This document shows positions 1 to 7,877 of a stretch of DNA of 35,195 nt, in pieces; the stretch's first letter is position 1, and each line of letters opens with the position of its first letter. A program made the position numbers and the translations under genes. The stretch is from Rhodocyclales bacterium (GTDB taxonomy: Bacteria > Pseudomonadota > Gammaproteobacteria > Burkholderiales > Rhodocyclaceae), in the NCBI GenBank assembly GCA_016235805.1, contig JACRIY010000099.1, forward strand, positions 1-35,195, read 5' to 3'. Below the pieces are notes generated by a model, which saw only the letters and a list, made by a program, of their open reading frames with translations, did not search any database and had not been told where the DNA came from.

Positions 1-2073
1 CAGCGCGGCCCGGCATTCCTCGGTGTCGGCCACCACGTACTCGGTGATGCCCTTGACCATGGCGTGTTCGAGGCGCTTGTCCACCGGCCACTGGCGCCAG
101 GCCAGGTCGACTACCTGCTCTTTCGCTGCACCTTTCACGCGGGTGGCGAGCTCGATCAGCGTGTCGCCAGCGCCGACTTTCCGGTTGAGCACCACGTCTT
201 CCACCGCCTCGCGCAGTTCGGGCGCCAGATCGTCGTAAACGCCGAGCTGGCCGGCATTGACGATGCCCATGGTGAGCCCGGCCCTGACCGCGTGGTAGAG
301 GAAGACGGTGTGGATCGCCTCTCGCATCGCGTCGTTGCCGCGGAAGCTGAAGCTGACGTTGGACACGCCGCCCGAGGTACGCGCGTGCGGCAGGTTGGCC
401 TTGATCCAGGCCAGCGCGTTGATGAAATCCACCGCGTAGTTGTCGTGCTCGGCGATGCCGGTGGCGATTGCGAAAATGTTCGGGTCGAAGATGATGTCCT
501 CGGCCGGAAAGCCGTCGGCCACCAGGAGCTCGTAGGCGCGCCGGCAGATCCCGATCTTGCGCTCGTAGGTGTCGGCCTGGCCCTGCTCGTCGAAGGCCAT
601 TACGATCACCGCTGCGCCATAGCGTCGTGCCAGCCGTGCCTGTTCGAGGAACTTCGCCTCGCCTTCCTTCATCGAGATGGAATTGACCACGCACTTGCCC
701 TGGAAGCGCTTGAGGCCGGCCTCGATCACTTCCCACTTCGAGCTGTCGAGCATCAGCGGCACCTTGCAGATGTCCGGCTCGGAGCCGACCAGGTCGACGA
801 AGCGCGACATCGCCGCGACCGAGTCGAGCATGGCCTCGTCCATGTTGATGTCGACAATCTGCGCGCCGTTTTCCACCTGCTGGCGGGCGACGGCGAGCGC
901 GTCATCAAAACGGCCTTCGAGGATCATGCGGGCGAAGGCCTTGGAACCGGTGACGTTGGTGCGCTCGCCGACGTTGACGAACAGGCTGTCGGCGCCGATG
1001 TTGCAGGCTTCGAGGCCCGACAGGCGCAGGCGAAAGTCGGCGCTGGCCGGACGGCGCGGCGGCAGCCCCTTGAGCGCGTCGGCGATGGCGCGGATGTAGT
1101 CGGGCGAGGTGCCGCAGCAGCCGCCGGCGATGTTGATCAGGCCCGATTCCGCCCAATCGCGGATCTCGGCGGCCATGGCTTCGGGGGGCTCGTCGTAACC
1201 GCCGAAGGCATTCGGCAGGCCGGCGTTGGGATGCACCGAAACCAGGCAGTCGGCCAGCTTCGAGAGTTCCTCGAGGTGGGGCCGCAGGTCCTTGGCGCCC
1301 AGCGCGCAGTTGAAGCCGAAGGACAGCGGCCGCGCATGGCGCAGCGAATTCCAGAAGGCTTCTGCCGTCTGGCCCGAGAGCGTGCGGCCGGAGGCATCGG
1401 TGATGGTGCCGGAAATCATTACCGGCCAGCGCCGGCCAGCTTCGTCGAAGAACTTCTCGATGGCGAACAGCGCGGCCTTGGCGTTGAGCGTGTCGAACAC
1501 GGTTTCCACCAGCAGGATGTCCACGCCGCCGGCGGTGAGGCCGCGCGCGGCTTCGAGGTAGTCGGCCACGAGCTGGTCGAACGTGACGTTGCGCGCGCCG
1601 GGGTCGTTGACGTCGGGCGAGAGCGATGCCGTGCGCGAGGTCGGGCCGAGCACGCCGGCGACGAAGCGCGGCTTGTCCGCCGTCGAGTATTTGTCGGCCA
1701 GTCCGCGCGCCAGGGTCGCGGCAGTGACGTTGAGTTCGTAGGCCAGCTCGGCCAGCCCGTATTCGCCCTGGGAGACGCGCGTGCCGTTGAAGCTGTTGGT
1801 TTCGAGGATGTCGGCGCCGGCCTGCAGGTAGGCCTCGTGGATGCCGCCGATCACGTCGGGCCGCGTGATGCAGAGCAGGTCGTTGTTGCCCTTGAGATCC
1901 TTGGGATGGCTGGCGAAGCGCTCGCCGCGATAGTCGGCCTCGACGAGTTTCCTCCTCTGCACCATGGTGCCCATGGCGCCGTCGAGGATCAGGATGCGCT
2001 GCGCCATCAGCGCGCGCAATTCGGCGCTGCGGTCGGGCTGCCAGCGGGCGGTGTCGGTCGGGTTTGCGGTCAT
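1..2073 (-). CDS. metH: Methionine synthase, cobalamin-dependent (C-terminus beyond left edge)
   Basis: This enzyme transfers the methyl group of methyltetrahydrofolate to homocysteine through cobalamin, making methionine in the cytoplasm. About 691 codons are visible and the frame stays open at base 1. The N-terminal homocysteine-binding domain starts with an ILDGAMGTM motif. It carries the expected zinc ligands: one Cys in FGFNCALG near residue 254 and the Cys pair in GGCCGTS near residue 318. The pterin-binding domain follows, with [11 protein letters not shown] near residue 370 and a [11 protein letters not shown] segment. The visible part ends at the start of the cobalamin cap domain, so the B12-binding and reactivation domains lie outside. 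The ATG at 2073 has GGAGAG 8 bases upstream. Expression is probably controlled by the SAH riboswitch in its leader. The identification is firm. Confidence 0.97.
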   Translation of the reverse strand, partial: MTANPTDTARWQPDRSAELRALMAQRILILDGAMGTMVQRRKLVEADYRGERFASHPKDLKGNNDLLCITRPDVIGGIHEAYLQAGADILETNSFNGTRVSQGEYGLAELAYELNVTAATLARGLADKYSTADKPRFVAGVLGPTSRTASLSPDVNDPGARNVTFDQLVADYLEAARGLTAGGVDILLVETVFDTLNAKAALFAIEKFFDEAGRRWPVMISGTITDASGRTLSGQTAEAFWNSLRHARPLSFGFNCALGAKDLRPHLEELSKLADCLVSVHPNAGLPNAFGGYDEPPEAMAAEIRDWAESGLINIAGGCCGTSPDYIRAIADALKGLPPRRPASADFRLRLSGLEACNIGADSLFVNVGERTNVTGSKAFARMILEGRFDDALAVARQQVENGAQIVDINMDEAMLDSVAAMSRFVDLVGSEPDICKVPLMLDSSKWEVIEAGLKRFQGKCVVNSISMKEGEAKFLEQARLARRYGAAVIVMAFDEQGQADTYERKIGICRRAYELLVADGFPAEDIIFDPNIFAIATGIAEHDNYAVDFINALAWIKANLPHARTSGGVSNVSFSFRGNDAMREAIHTVFLYHAVRAGLTMGIVNAGQLGVYDDLAPELREAVEDVVLNRKVGAGDTLIELATRVKGAAKEQVVDLAWRQWPVDKRLEHAMVKGITEYVVADTEECRAAL

Positions 2074-2092
2074 GCGTCTCTCCAATCCATGA

Positions 2093-2138
2093 CCGGGGCG
2101 GGGAGCACGACTCGCAATGCGGCTCACCGAAGCCCCGG
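2093..2138 (-). promoter_or_regulatory. Possible expression-platform hairpin of the metH leader
   Basis: Between the SAH aptamer and the ribosome binding site, CCGGGGC (2132-2138) can pair with GCCCCGG (2093-2099). The loop between them is about 32 nt. The 3' arm ends about 10 nt before the GGAGAG ribosome binding site, so refolding here could affect translation or termination. This is inferred from complementarity only. Confidence 0.35.
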
Positions 2139-2148
2139 TTTAACCAAG

Positions 2149-2226
2149 GTCAGGCGAGCGCCGTTGAAAACGGATTCCGAGCCTAGGGTGATGACCGGCA
2201 GGCCAACCTTGCAGCGCTCCTCGGAA
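2149..2226 (-). promoter_or_regulatory. SAH riboswitch (ahcY-motif aptamer) upstream of metH
   Basis: The metH leader contains the hallmark blocks of the S-adenosylhomocysteine riboswitch in the right order. On the RNA strand, TTCCGAG (2220-2226) pairs with CTCGGAA (2175-2181) to make P1. The GAGCGC of GAGCGCTGCAA (2214-2219) can pair with the GCGCTC of AACGGCGCTC (2156-2161) as the pseudoknot. In characterised members SAH binding turns expression on, which fits metH because the SAM cycle consumes homocysteine derived from SAH. The aptamer lies between a TATAAT -10 box and the start codon. Confidence 0.9.
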
Positions 2227-2236
2227 GCGAGGCCGG

Positions 2237-2242
2237 ATTATA
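2237..2242 (-). promoter_or_regulatory. -10 box of the metH/riboswitch promoter
   Basis: A perfect TATAAT reads leftwards about 10 bases upstream of the first base of the SAH aptamer. That is the spacing expected if the transcript starts just before the aptamer. No good -35 match is visible; GAGTCG-like bases occur near the proper distance. The promoter lies directly downstream of the rhodanese gene that ends at 2278, so metH has its own start. Confidence 0.65.
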
Positions 2243-2277
2243 GCGCCGTAGTGTGAGCGCCGACTCTTGGGGCGGCC

Positions 2278-2724
2278 TCAGCACTGCGCCTTGCAGGTGT
2301 CGACCGGCAGGCCGCGCTTGAGCCAGCCCGGGCCGGCGCCGCTGCCGGCCATGCCTTCCTTGACGTTGTACACCTGCGTGAAACCCTGGCTTTGCAGGTA
2401 GCGCTGGACCTGCGTGGTGCGGTTGCCGGTGCGGCAGATCAGCGCGATCGGCGCGTTCTTGTCGCCCTTCACCTTGTCCAGCAGGGCATTTGTGAAGCCG
2501 GGCGCGCCTTGCGGATGCAGCATGTTGATCAGTTGGGCGCCCCTGGCGACGCCGGTCTCCTTCCATTCCGGCGGCGTGCGGATGTCGATCAGCGTGATCT
2601 TGCCGGCGGCCACCGCGGCGGCCGCGTCGGGTGCCGCCAGGTCGGGCTCGGCGTGGGCCGCGGCGCCGCAGGCGAGGAGGGCGGCAAGCAAGGCGCCGCG
2701 CAGGGTTTGGGTGGGGAACGACAT
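2278..2724 (-). CDS. Exported rhodanese-like sulfurtransferase
   Basis: This is a single-domain rhodanese of 148 aa with a Sec signal peptide. The hydrophobic stretch runs from about residue 8 to 20 and cleavage is likely after AAAHA near residue 25. The domain shows the LIDIRTPPEW entry motif and the active-site loop CRTGNRT, whose Cys would carry the persulfide. An Ala- and Lys-rich C-terminus ends in KAQC. I chose the ATG at 2724 because AAAGGA precedes it and a signal peptide begins exactly there; upstream in-frame ATGs give a non-homologous extension. Such periplasmic rhodaneses handle sulfane sulfur, but the physiological acceptor cannot be read from sequence. It lies between metH and two lipoprotein genes on the same strand. 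Confidence 0.85.
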   Translation of the reverse strand: MSFPTQTLRGALLAALLACGAAAHAEPDLAAPDAAAAVAAGKITLIDIRTPPEWKETGVARGAQLINMLHPQGAPGFTNALLDKVKGDKNAPIALICRTGNRTTQVQRYLQSQGFTQVYNVKEGMAGSGAGPGWLKRGLPVDTCKAQC

Positions 2725-2782
2725 GGAATCCTTTCGGTAATTCAGCAACGGGCAGGCTCCGACCGGGCCGGCCGCGCAAGGT

Positions 2783-3271
2783 TCAACCGAGCGGCGGTTC
2801 CTCGCGGCGCGAGGTGTGGGTGACGAAGCCGTCGGGCGTGAAATGGACATGGAAAAATGCATTGTTGCCCGGCGTCTTGGGCTCGATGCGCCACTCGCGC
2901 ACCACTTCCGGCTTGAGCGGGAATTTCGCCTCGCCCGCGTGCTGGCCGAGCAGGCGGCGCACCTGTTCCGCGCTCCAGCCCTTTTCGATGCGCGCGAAGT
3001 TGGCTTCGGTTATCACCTGGTCGATCTTCTGCAGCACGCCACCCTGGTTCAGCGTCAGCATGTAACAGCGCGTGCCTTGCGGTTGGCGCGTGTATTCCCA
3101 GGTCACGCTGCCATCCGCGTTGGGCCATTCCGTGCCCGGCGCGCCAAGGCGTTCGCGCACTTCCTGCGCGGTTGAAATGCCGGGCTTGAGGTCGGCCAGA
3201 TGCGCCGCGTCGCAGCCGTAGAAGCCAAGCAGGGACGCCAGAGCGGCGAGCAGACGGGTGAGCGGATTCAT
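2783..3271 (-). CDS. BamE/SmpA-like outer-membrane lipoprotein, copy 1
   Basis: This 162-aa lipoprotein has a lipobox ending GFYGC at about residue 20. The mature part begins with a BamE/OmlA-type segment: LKPGIST, EVRERLGAP and then GSVTWEY. Near residue 95 a second similar block occurs (FARIEKGWSAEQVRRLLGQ), so the protein carries two SmpA/OmlA-like half modules. BamE itself is a small accessory lipoprotein of the BAM complex; these longer relatives are uncharacterised, and I do not claim BAM function. The next gene upstream (3305-3805) is a clear paralogue with the same layout, 33 bases away, so the pair arose by tandem duplication and is probably co-transcribed. Confidence 0.8.
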   Translation of the reverse strand: MNPLTRLLAALASLLGFYGCDAAHLADLKPGISTAQEVRERLGAPGTEWPNADGSVTWEYTRQPQGTRCYMLTLNQGGVLQKIDQVITEANFARIEKGWSAEQVRRLLGQHAGEAKFPLKPEVVREWRIEPKTPGNNAFFHVHFTPDGFVTHTSRREEPPLG

Positions 3272-3304
3272 GCCCCGATGATACCTGCGCGGGCCGCCCG
3301 CTGC

Positions 3305-3805
3305 CTAGTTCTGGTCTGGCCCGCCGACGGGAGATTCCTCGCGGCGAGAGGTACCCGTGACCGTGCCGTCCGGGCCGAAATGCACGTGGAACCATGCGCT
3401 GTTGACTGGCTGCAGGGGAGCGATGCGCCATTCCCAGACTTCTTCGGGCTTCTGCGGGAAGTAGACCGTCCCCGACGGGGTGCCGAGCAGGCGGCGCACC
3501 TGCTCCTTGCGCCAGCCCTTTTCGACGCGGGCGAAGTTTTCTTCGGTCAGGGCCTGCCCGATCGATTGCAGCACGGAACGCGCATCGAGCGTCAGCATCC
3601 AGGTACGCGTGCCTTCCGGGCCGCGCGGATATTCCCAGGTCACGCTACCGTCCGGATCGGGCCATTCCGCCGCCGGCGCGCCGAGTTGCGTACGCACCTC
3701 GGCGGCGCTGGAAAGCCCGGGCTTCAGGTTGGCCAGCAAGGTGGCGTCGCAACCGCCAAGTCCAACCGCGAACAGCAGCGCGAGTGTGCGGGAAAAGGAT
3801 TTCAT
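3305..3805 (-). CDS. BamE/SmpA-like outer-membrane lipoprotein, copy 2
   Basis: This 166-aa protein is a paralogue of the gene just downstream. It shares LKPG, EVRxxLGAP, EWP, GSVTWEY, MLTLD, NFARxEKGW, QVRRLLG and the C-terminal FHVHF...TSRREE block. A textbook lipobox LGGC lies at about residue 19, so the mature protein is probably a lipid-anchored periplasmic or outer-membrane protein. I chose the ATG at 3805 because the signal sequence begins there. The same frame continues far upstream to 4294 without a stop, but that part lies antisense to the plus-strand rhodanese gene and is non-coding. It was probably transcribed together with copy 1. Confidence 0.8.
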   Translation of the reverse strand: MKSFSRTLALLFAVGLGGCDATLLANLKPGLSSAAEVRTQLGAPAAEWPDPDGSVTWEYPRGPEGTRTWMLTLDARSVLQSIGQALTEENFARVEKGWRKEQVRRLLGTPSGTVYFPQKPEEVWEWRIAPLQPVNSAWFHVHFGPDGTVTGTSRREESPVGGPDQN

Positions 3806-3890
3806 GAGCCCGATGATACCGCCAAGCTGCGCTGCGGCGTGGCCGCCGGAGTGCTGGGCTAGAATCGAAACATCCGGACAAGGAGCGCAC

Positions 3891-4283
3891 ATGGAACATC
3901 TCACGCCGAAAGAAACCGCCCAGTTCCTCCACGACAATCCCAAGGCGCTGTTCATAGACTGCCGCAGCGAGATGGAATTCCTCTTCGTCGGCCATCCCGC
4001 CGGGGTGCTGCACGTGTCGTGGAACGACGGTCCCGACTGGGACGTCAATCCCCACTTCGTCGGTGAAGTGAAGAAGTACGCCGGCCACGCCCACGATCGC
4101 CCAGTGGTGCTGATCTGCCGCAGCGGCAATCGCTCGGTAGATGCCGGCAAGGCGCTAGAAGAAGCCGGCTTCACCGCCGTATACAACGTCCTGCACGGCT
4201 TCGAAGGCGAACTCGACGACAACCACCATCGCGGTTCGATGAACGGCTGGCGTTTCGAGGGCCTGCCCTGGGAACAGTGCTGA
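3891..4283 (+). CDS. Rhodanese-like sulfurtransferase, cytoplasmic
   Basis: This is a 130-aa single-domain rhodanese without a signal peptide. It shows ALFIDCRSEMEF at the N-terminus, the catalytic loop CRSGNRS near residue 77, and the closing GFEGELD...GWRFEGLPW. The start at 3891 is supported by AAGGAG 7 bases upstream and a TAGAAT box at 3860-3865. It is divergent from the BamE-like lipoprotein pair. The nearby exported rhodanese (2278-2724) shares the fold and active-site pattern but has a signal peptide, so this locus has one rhodanese for each compartment. The sulfur acceptor is unknown. Confidence 0.87.
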   Translation: MEHLTPKETAQFLHDNPKALFIDCRSEMEFLFVGHPAGVLHVSWNDGPDWDVNPHFVGEVKKYAGHAHDRPVVLICRSGNRSVDAGKALEEAGFTAVYNVLHGFEGELDDNHHRGSMNGWRFEGLPWEQC

Positions 4284-4312
4284 AGCCGCGTCACCTCGCC
4301 CGCTGAAACGGT

Positions 4313-4327
4313 CGCGTCGGCGACGCG
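4313..4327. terminator. Short GC-rich hairpin between convergent genes
   Basis: CGCGTC and GACGCG form a 6-bp stem around a GGC loop in the 53-base gap between the convergent rhodanese and DUF3135 genes. It has no U-tract on either strand, so intrinsic termination is only possible, not shown. Confidence 0.3.
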
Positions 4328-4336
4328 GCGAACCCG

Positions 4337-4717
4337 CTAGCCGCCGCGCGAGTCCATCGACTGCGGTTCCGGTTCCGGCACCATTACCGCTGCCGCCGCA
4401 GCCGTCAGCACCGCCGCGCGAGACCGCGTCAAGGCATCGAACTCGATCAGCGATTCATTCAGGCTGACGAGTTCCTCGCAGAGGAAGGCCATCTGGTCCC
4501 GCACCATTTTTGCGATTGCCGCAAAGGCCTGCTGCGGCGAATCCGCGCGGCGGATCTCGAAATCGATCTCGCGCTGCAGGCTACGGCCCAGACCGCGCTG
4601 CTCGACGGACGAGCCCGCGAGAAAAGCCTCGATGGCCTCTTTGCGGCGAGCTTCGAAGGCCTCGGGAGAAACCCGAGCCAGTTGTGCCCAATCCTGAAAA
4701 TCGAAGTCGGTATCCAT
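4337..4717 (-). CDS. DUF3135-like small protein
   Basis: This 126-aa protein begins with an FDFQDWAQLARVSPEAFEARR segment, which I recognise as the N-terminal pattern of DUF3135 proteins of beta- and gammaproteobacteria. The middle is predicted helical (QREIDFEIRRADSPQQAFAAIAKM), with a Leu/Glu-rich helix after it. The C-terminus is Ala-rich and low in complexity, ending PEPEPQSMDSRGG. No signal peptide is visible. The start at 4717 has an AAAGGAGG ribosome binding site; a longer frame from 4813 is not supported by one. No function is known for this family. It is a single gene, convergent with the rhodanese. Confidence 0.7.
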   Translation of the reverse strand: MDTDFDFQDWAQLARVSPEAFEARRKEAIEAFLAGSSVEQRGLGRSLQREIDFEIRRADSPQQAFAAIAKMVRDQMAFLCEELVSLNESLIEFDALTRSRAAVLTAAAAAVMVPEPEPQSMDSRGG

Positions 4718-5065
4718 TTGCAGGCCTCCTTTCCGGAATTCTTGCATGCCGGCGTTGCTGCGCGATTCCGTCGGTGTGTAACAGATCACGGAGCATCGCA
4801 AACAGAATATCAATTAATAGTGGATTAAACCAGTCAAGCTTCAACTACTTCATGGCGCCTGTCGTTTTCGGGGGAAAGCGCAGCAGGGAATTCGGGAAGG
4901 GAGAAAAGTCGGCGCTGGTGGTACGGCGCTGCGAATGGCGGGACGGCGGATCCAGGTGCGCCGGAAGTGCGCTGGTGTCCATGACTGAACGAGGCGAGCC
5001 TGTCGTGCAAGCACGGAATCCCGCCAGCGTCGGCGAAAAGCGGGCGGGTCCGTTAAGATTGGGCG
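4718..5065. other. Intergenic stretch without a convincing gene
   Basis: This 348-base gap separates two divergent genes. The part near 4790-4840 is AT-rich and probably holds the promoter of the DUF3135 gene. The rest is GC-rich and codes for nothing I can support; frames crossing it lack ribosome binding sites and family motifs. No clear Shine-Dalgarno precedes the ATG at 5066. A TTAAGAT-like box at 5054-5060 lies so close to that ATG that it may give a nearly leaderless transcript. Confidence 0.5.
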
Positions 5066-5632
5066 ATGAATTTATCCTCCAGGCTGCAAACCCTGCGCCC
5101 GACAAAGCGCTGGCAACGCTGGCTGCTCGAAGCCGCGCTGATCCTCGCCGTGATCCTCGGCGCCCAGTACTGGCAGACGCGCGGCCTGCCGGAAGGCGCG
5201 GCACCGCCGCTGGCGGGCGTGCTGACCGATGGCCAGGCAATAGTGGTCGGCGCCCCACAGGGACTTCCTTCGGGTGCTGGTGACACGGCGAACAGCGCGC
5301 CAACGCTGGTCGCCTTCTGGGCAACCTGGTGCCCGGTGTGTTCGGCGGAGGAGGGCAACATCGTTGCCGTGGCGAAGGAGCATCGCGTGATCTCGGTGGC
5401 AATGCAGTCGGGCGATGCGGCGACGGTGACGAAGCACCTGAAGGAACGCGGCATCGATCTGCCGGCACTGGTCGATGCCGACGGACGCCACGCGACGAAC
5501 TGGCGCGTGCGCGGGGTGCCGACCCATTTCGTGATCGATGGCGCCGGCAACATCCGCTTCCGCGTCGTCGGCTACGCGACCACCTGGGGCCTGAAGGCGC
5601 GCCTGTGGTGGGCGGAGAATGTCGCCGCATGA
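5066..5632 (+). CDS. TlpA/ScsD-like membrane-anchored thioredoxin
   Basis: This 188-aa protein has a basic N-terminus, one membrane segment (about residues 20-34) and a periplasmic thioredoxin domain. The active site is WCPVC, with cysteines at 89 and 92 after the typical AFWATW lead. A cis-proline loop, RGVPTHFVID, lies near residue 153. This fits the protein disulfide oxidoreductase group of TlpA/ScsD-like proteins, which reduce or exchange disulfides in the periplasm. Its stop overlaps the next start as ATGA, so it is translationally coupled to the MFS transporter. Substrate is unknown. Confidence 0.85.
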   Translation: MNLSSRLQTLRPTKRWQRWLLEAALILAVILGAQYWQTRGLPEGAAPPLAGVLTDGQAIVVGAPQGLPSGAGDTANSAPTLVAFWATWCPVCSAEEGNIVAVAKEHRVISVAMQSGDAATVTKHLKERGIDLPALVDADGRHATNWRVRGVPTHFVIDGAGNIRFRVVGYATTWGLKARLWWAENVAA

Positions 5633-6984
5633 GTAGCCCGTCATCTGCGTCCGCGAATGCGGACCTGGGCAAATCACCCCCTTTCCCGGAAAGGGGGCCG
5701 GGGGGAATGCCCCCGTTTCCAACGGCCGCGCTTGCGTGGTCCGTATGGGGCCTGGGCGCGCTGCTTTACCTGATCGGCTTCTACCAGCGCGTAGCGCCGG
5801 CGGTGATCACCGACCAGTTGATGACGGAATTCATGATCGGCGGCGCGGCGCTGGGCAACATGTCGGCCTTCTATTTCTATTCCTACGTGGCGATGCAGAT
5901 TCCCACCGGCATGATCGCCGACCGCTGGGGTCCGCGCCGCCTGCTCACCGTGGGCGCCGGCGTCGCGGCACTGGGCACGGCGCTGTTCGCCATCGCGCCC
6001 AACATCTTCTGGGCCAACATGGGGCGGCTCCTGATCGGCGCTTCGGTTGCGGTGGCCTTCGTCTCGATGCTCAAGCTGGCCAGCCACTGGTTCGCGCCCA
6101 AGCAGTATGCGCTGGCATCGGGAATGGCGCTCCTGATGGGCGTGGTCGGCGGCGTGGTGGCAGGGGTGCCGCTGCGCTTCCTGGTCGAGTCCTTCGGCTG
6201 GCGCCCGGTGATGGGCGTCTCGGCGGCGCTCACCGCGGTACTCTGCGTCGCGACCTGGCTGCGCGTGCGCGACGATCCGGTCGAGCGCGGATATGCCAGC
6301 CACTTCCAGGGCGTGCATGGCGGGCACGCGGGGACCTCGCTTTGGCGCGGCCTGATGGAGGTGCTGTCCTATCGCAACATCTGGATCCTGACGGCGGTGC
6401 CGATCGGATTTTCCGGCGCGGTGCTGACCTTCGCCGGACTCTGGGGCGTGCCCTTCCTGCGCCAGGTGCATGGGCTCGACCCGAAGGCGGCGGCGGCGAT
6501 CACGTCCACCCTGCTGGTTTCCTGGGCGCTGGGCGGGCCGCTGCTGGGCAGTTGGTCGGAGCGCATGCACATGAGGAAGCCCCTGTACCTGATCGCTGCC
6601 GGCGTGGCGCTGCTCGGCTGGTCGGCGATCATCTTCCTGCCCTTGCCGCTGTGGCTGCTGGTCGTGCTGCTGGTGCCGACCGGTTTCGCTTCGGGCAACA
6701 TCATCATCGGCTTCGCCTGGGCCAAGGAATCGGTGCCGCTGCGGCTGGTCGGCACCGCGTCGGGTTTCTGCAACATGGGGCCGCTCTTGGGCGGCATGCT
6801 GCTGCAGCCCGCGGTGGGCTGGATCCTCGACCAGCGCTGGAACGGCGCGCTCGTCGCCGGCGCGCGCATCTACGACGCGGGCGCCTATCGCGCCGGCTTC
6901 ACCCTGATGTTCGGCGCCATGGTGCTGGCGGCCTTCATCCTGATACTGGCGAAAGACAGCCATTGCAAACAGATGCACGACTAG
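5629..6984 (+). CDS. Major facilitator superfamily transporter
   Basis: A 12-helix MFS permease of about 451 aa. The first helix begins at ALAWSVWGLGALLYLIGFYQRV, and the conserved MFS loop between helices 2 and 3 reads IADRWGPRRLL. A second conserved loop, WSERMHMRKPL, lies between helices 8 and 9. The ATG at 5629 overlaps the stop of the thioredoxin gene. The first 26 residues are Pro/Gly-rich and are encoded by a GC-rich hairpin repeat (5677-5714). An alternative ATG at 5707, just before the first helix, would remove this odd extension and may be the true start. Substrate cannot be inferred; the partner is the TlpA-like gene. Confidence 0.85.
   Translation: MSSPSSASANADLGKSPPFPERGPGGMPPFPTAALAWSVWGLGALLYLIGFYQRVAPAVITDQLMTEFMIGGAALGNMSAFYFYSYVAMQIPTGMIADRWGPRRLLTVGAGVAALGTALFAIAPNIFWANMGRLLIGASVAVAFVSMLKLASHWFAPKQYALASGMALLMGVVGGVVAGVPLRFLVESFGWRPVMGVSAALTAVLCVATWLRVRDDPVERGYASHFQGVHGGHAGTSLWRGLMEVLSYRNIWILTAVPIGFSGAVLTFAGLWGVPFLRQVHGLDPKAAAAITSTLLVSWALGGPLLGSWSERMHMRKPLYLIAAGVALLGWSAIIFLPLPLWLLVVLLVPTGFASGNIIIGFAWAKESVPLRLVGTASGFCNMGPLLGGMLLQPAVGWILDQRWNGALVAGARIYDAGAYRAGFTLMFGAMVLAAFILILAKDSHCKQMHD
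5677..5714. repeat. GC-rich hairpin repeat inside the 5' end of the MFS gene
   Basis: CCCCCTTTC pairs with GAAAGGGGG (5677-5697), followed by a second small hairpin, GGGGG-AATG-CCCCC (5701-5714). The composition matches the intergenic hairpins at 8780-8807 and 18363-18429, so this looks like a dispersed repeat that landed at a translational start. Confidence 0.6.
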
Positions 6985-7121
6985 GCTAAACGGCTTGTGT
7001 GGTCCGTCGCTTGCATATGGGGTGGACCATGCCGTCCTCGCCTGTGGCGTCGAGGTGCGGGTTCGGGGTCATGCGAAATGAATGTGATGCTAACCCCTGT
7101 AGCTACTTTAGCTAGTGAGGC

Positions 7122-7697
7122 TTAATTCTGAATAGACGTCAGAGTGCCATTGTGGAAGTAAAGATAATTCCCGTTGCCATAGACCCACTGTTCTCGCGTG
7201 CCAGCGGCGGTGGTGGTGCGATTGACGCGCTCCGGCTTGCCCCAGTTAGTTTCATTGAGGACTTGTGCCTGCGTCATGCCAATTGAGACGCCAGGTCTTG
7301 CCTGCCTTGCCTTGTGCGCAGCAGCAGCTTTTGCCTGCTTTGCGCGGTAGGCTTCTACTTCTTTCATGGTTTTGTAGACGAAGTCTGTCTTAGTGCAGTC
7401 TTCAACTATTCCGAAGCGGAGGTTATGGGCTTTGCACTGTGCCAAGGCTTCGGCGCTTGTTTTGGGCATATCGTCTGATACTTGGGTCGGCCTGCTGTTG
7501 GCTTCGACCCTAGCGGGCGGCTCCCGATCTTTGAGCGTCCGATAGACGAAATCGGTCTGCGTGCAATCTTCAACGATACCAAGGCGTGCATTCATGGCCT
7601 CGCATCGTGCTAGTGCTTCCGCGCTGGTCTTCGGCATGTCTTCTGAGGCTGCGCTAAAAGTCTGGGCTATCAAGATAGCGGTGATGATCCTTTTCAT
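7122..7697 (-). CDS. Secreted protein with duplicated Cys module and DUF2845/SmpA-like tail
   Basis: This 191-aa protein starts with a short signal peptide (MKRIITAILIAQTFSAASE). Two tandem copies of a module of about 37 residues follow. Both begin DMPKTSAEALA and end IVEDCTxTDFVY, with Cys at two equivalent positions each. After a Lys/Ala-rich helix the C-terminus reads SIGMTQAQVLNETNWGKPERVNRT, then EQWVYGNGNYLYFHNGTLTSIQ. That resembles the DUF2845/SmpA-OmlA type of small beta-rich domain. Lower GC than the neighbours suggests recent transfer. I chose ATG 7697, with GGAGG 7 bases upstream, over an adjacent GTG. I do not recognise a function. Confidence 0.75.
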   Translation of the reverse strand: MKRIITAILIAQTFSAASEDMPKTSAEALARCEAMNARLGIVEDCTQTDFVYRTLKDREPPARVEANSRPTQVSDDMPKTSAEALAQCKAHNLRFGIVEDCTKTDFVYKTMKEVEAYRAKQAKAAAAHKARQARPGVSIGMTQAQVLNETNWGKPERVNRTTTAAGTREQWVYGNGNYLYFHNGTLTSIQN

Positions 7698-7699
7698 CA

Positions 7700-7830
7700 C
7701 TATTCCTCCCTCGGCAGCAAAGCTACCACATCATCCGCAGCATTCGATTTCACTTCCTCGGCCACCATAATCGAGGTACTAAAGCGGTCAGCATCGATTT
7801 TGTTCTGACCTGACCTTTCCTGACCGGCCT
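7700..7830 (-). pseudogene. Possible C-terminal remnant of a gene
   Basis: A minus-strand frame ending with a TAG at 7700, immediately before the ribosome binding site of the next gene, reads KIDADRFSTSIMVAEEVKSN and ends VVALLPREE. It has the charge and codon pattern of real protein. No start or ribosome binding site is seen before it runs antisense to the crotonase, so it may be the tail of a broken gene or a small coupled ORF starting at 7768. Confidence 0.25.
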
Positions 7831-7877
7831 GCAGCGCGGTTGAGTTATTGTTTGCTGACCGATACCCGAGAATCGAC

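Noticed and set aside
64..2256. 730-codon plus-strand frame antisense to metH
   Set aside because: metH is unmistakable on the minus strand and the antisense product has no recognisable domain.
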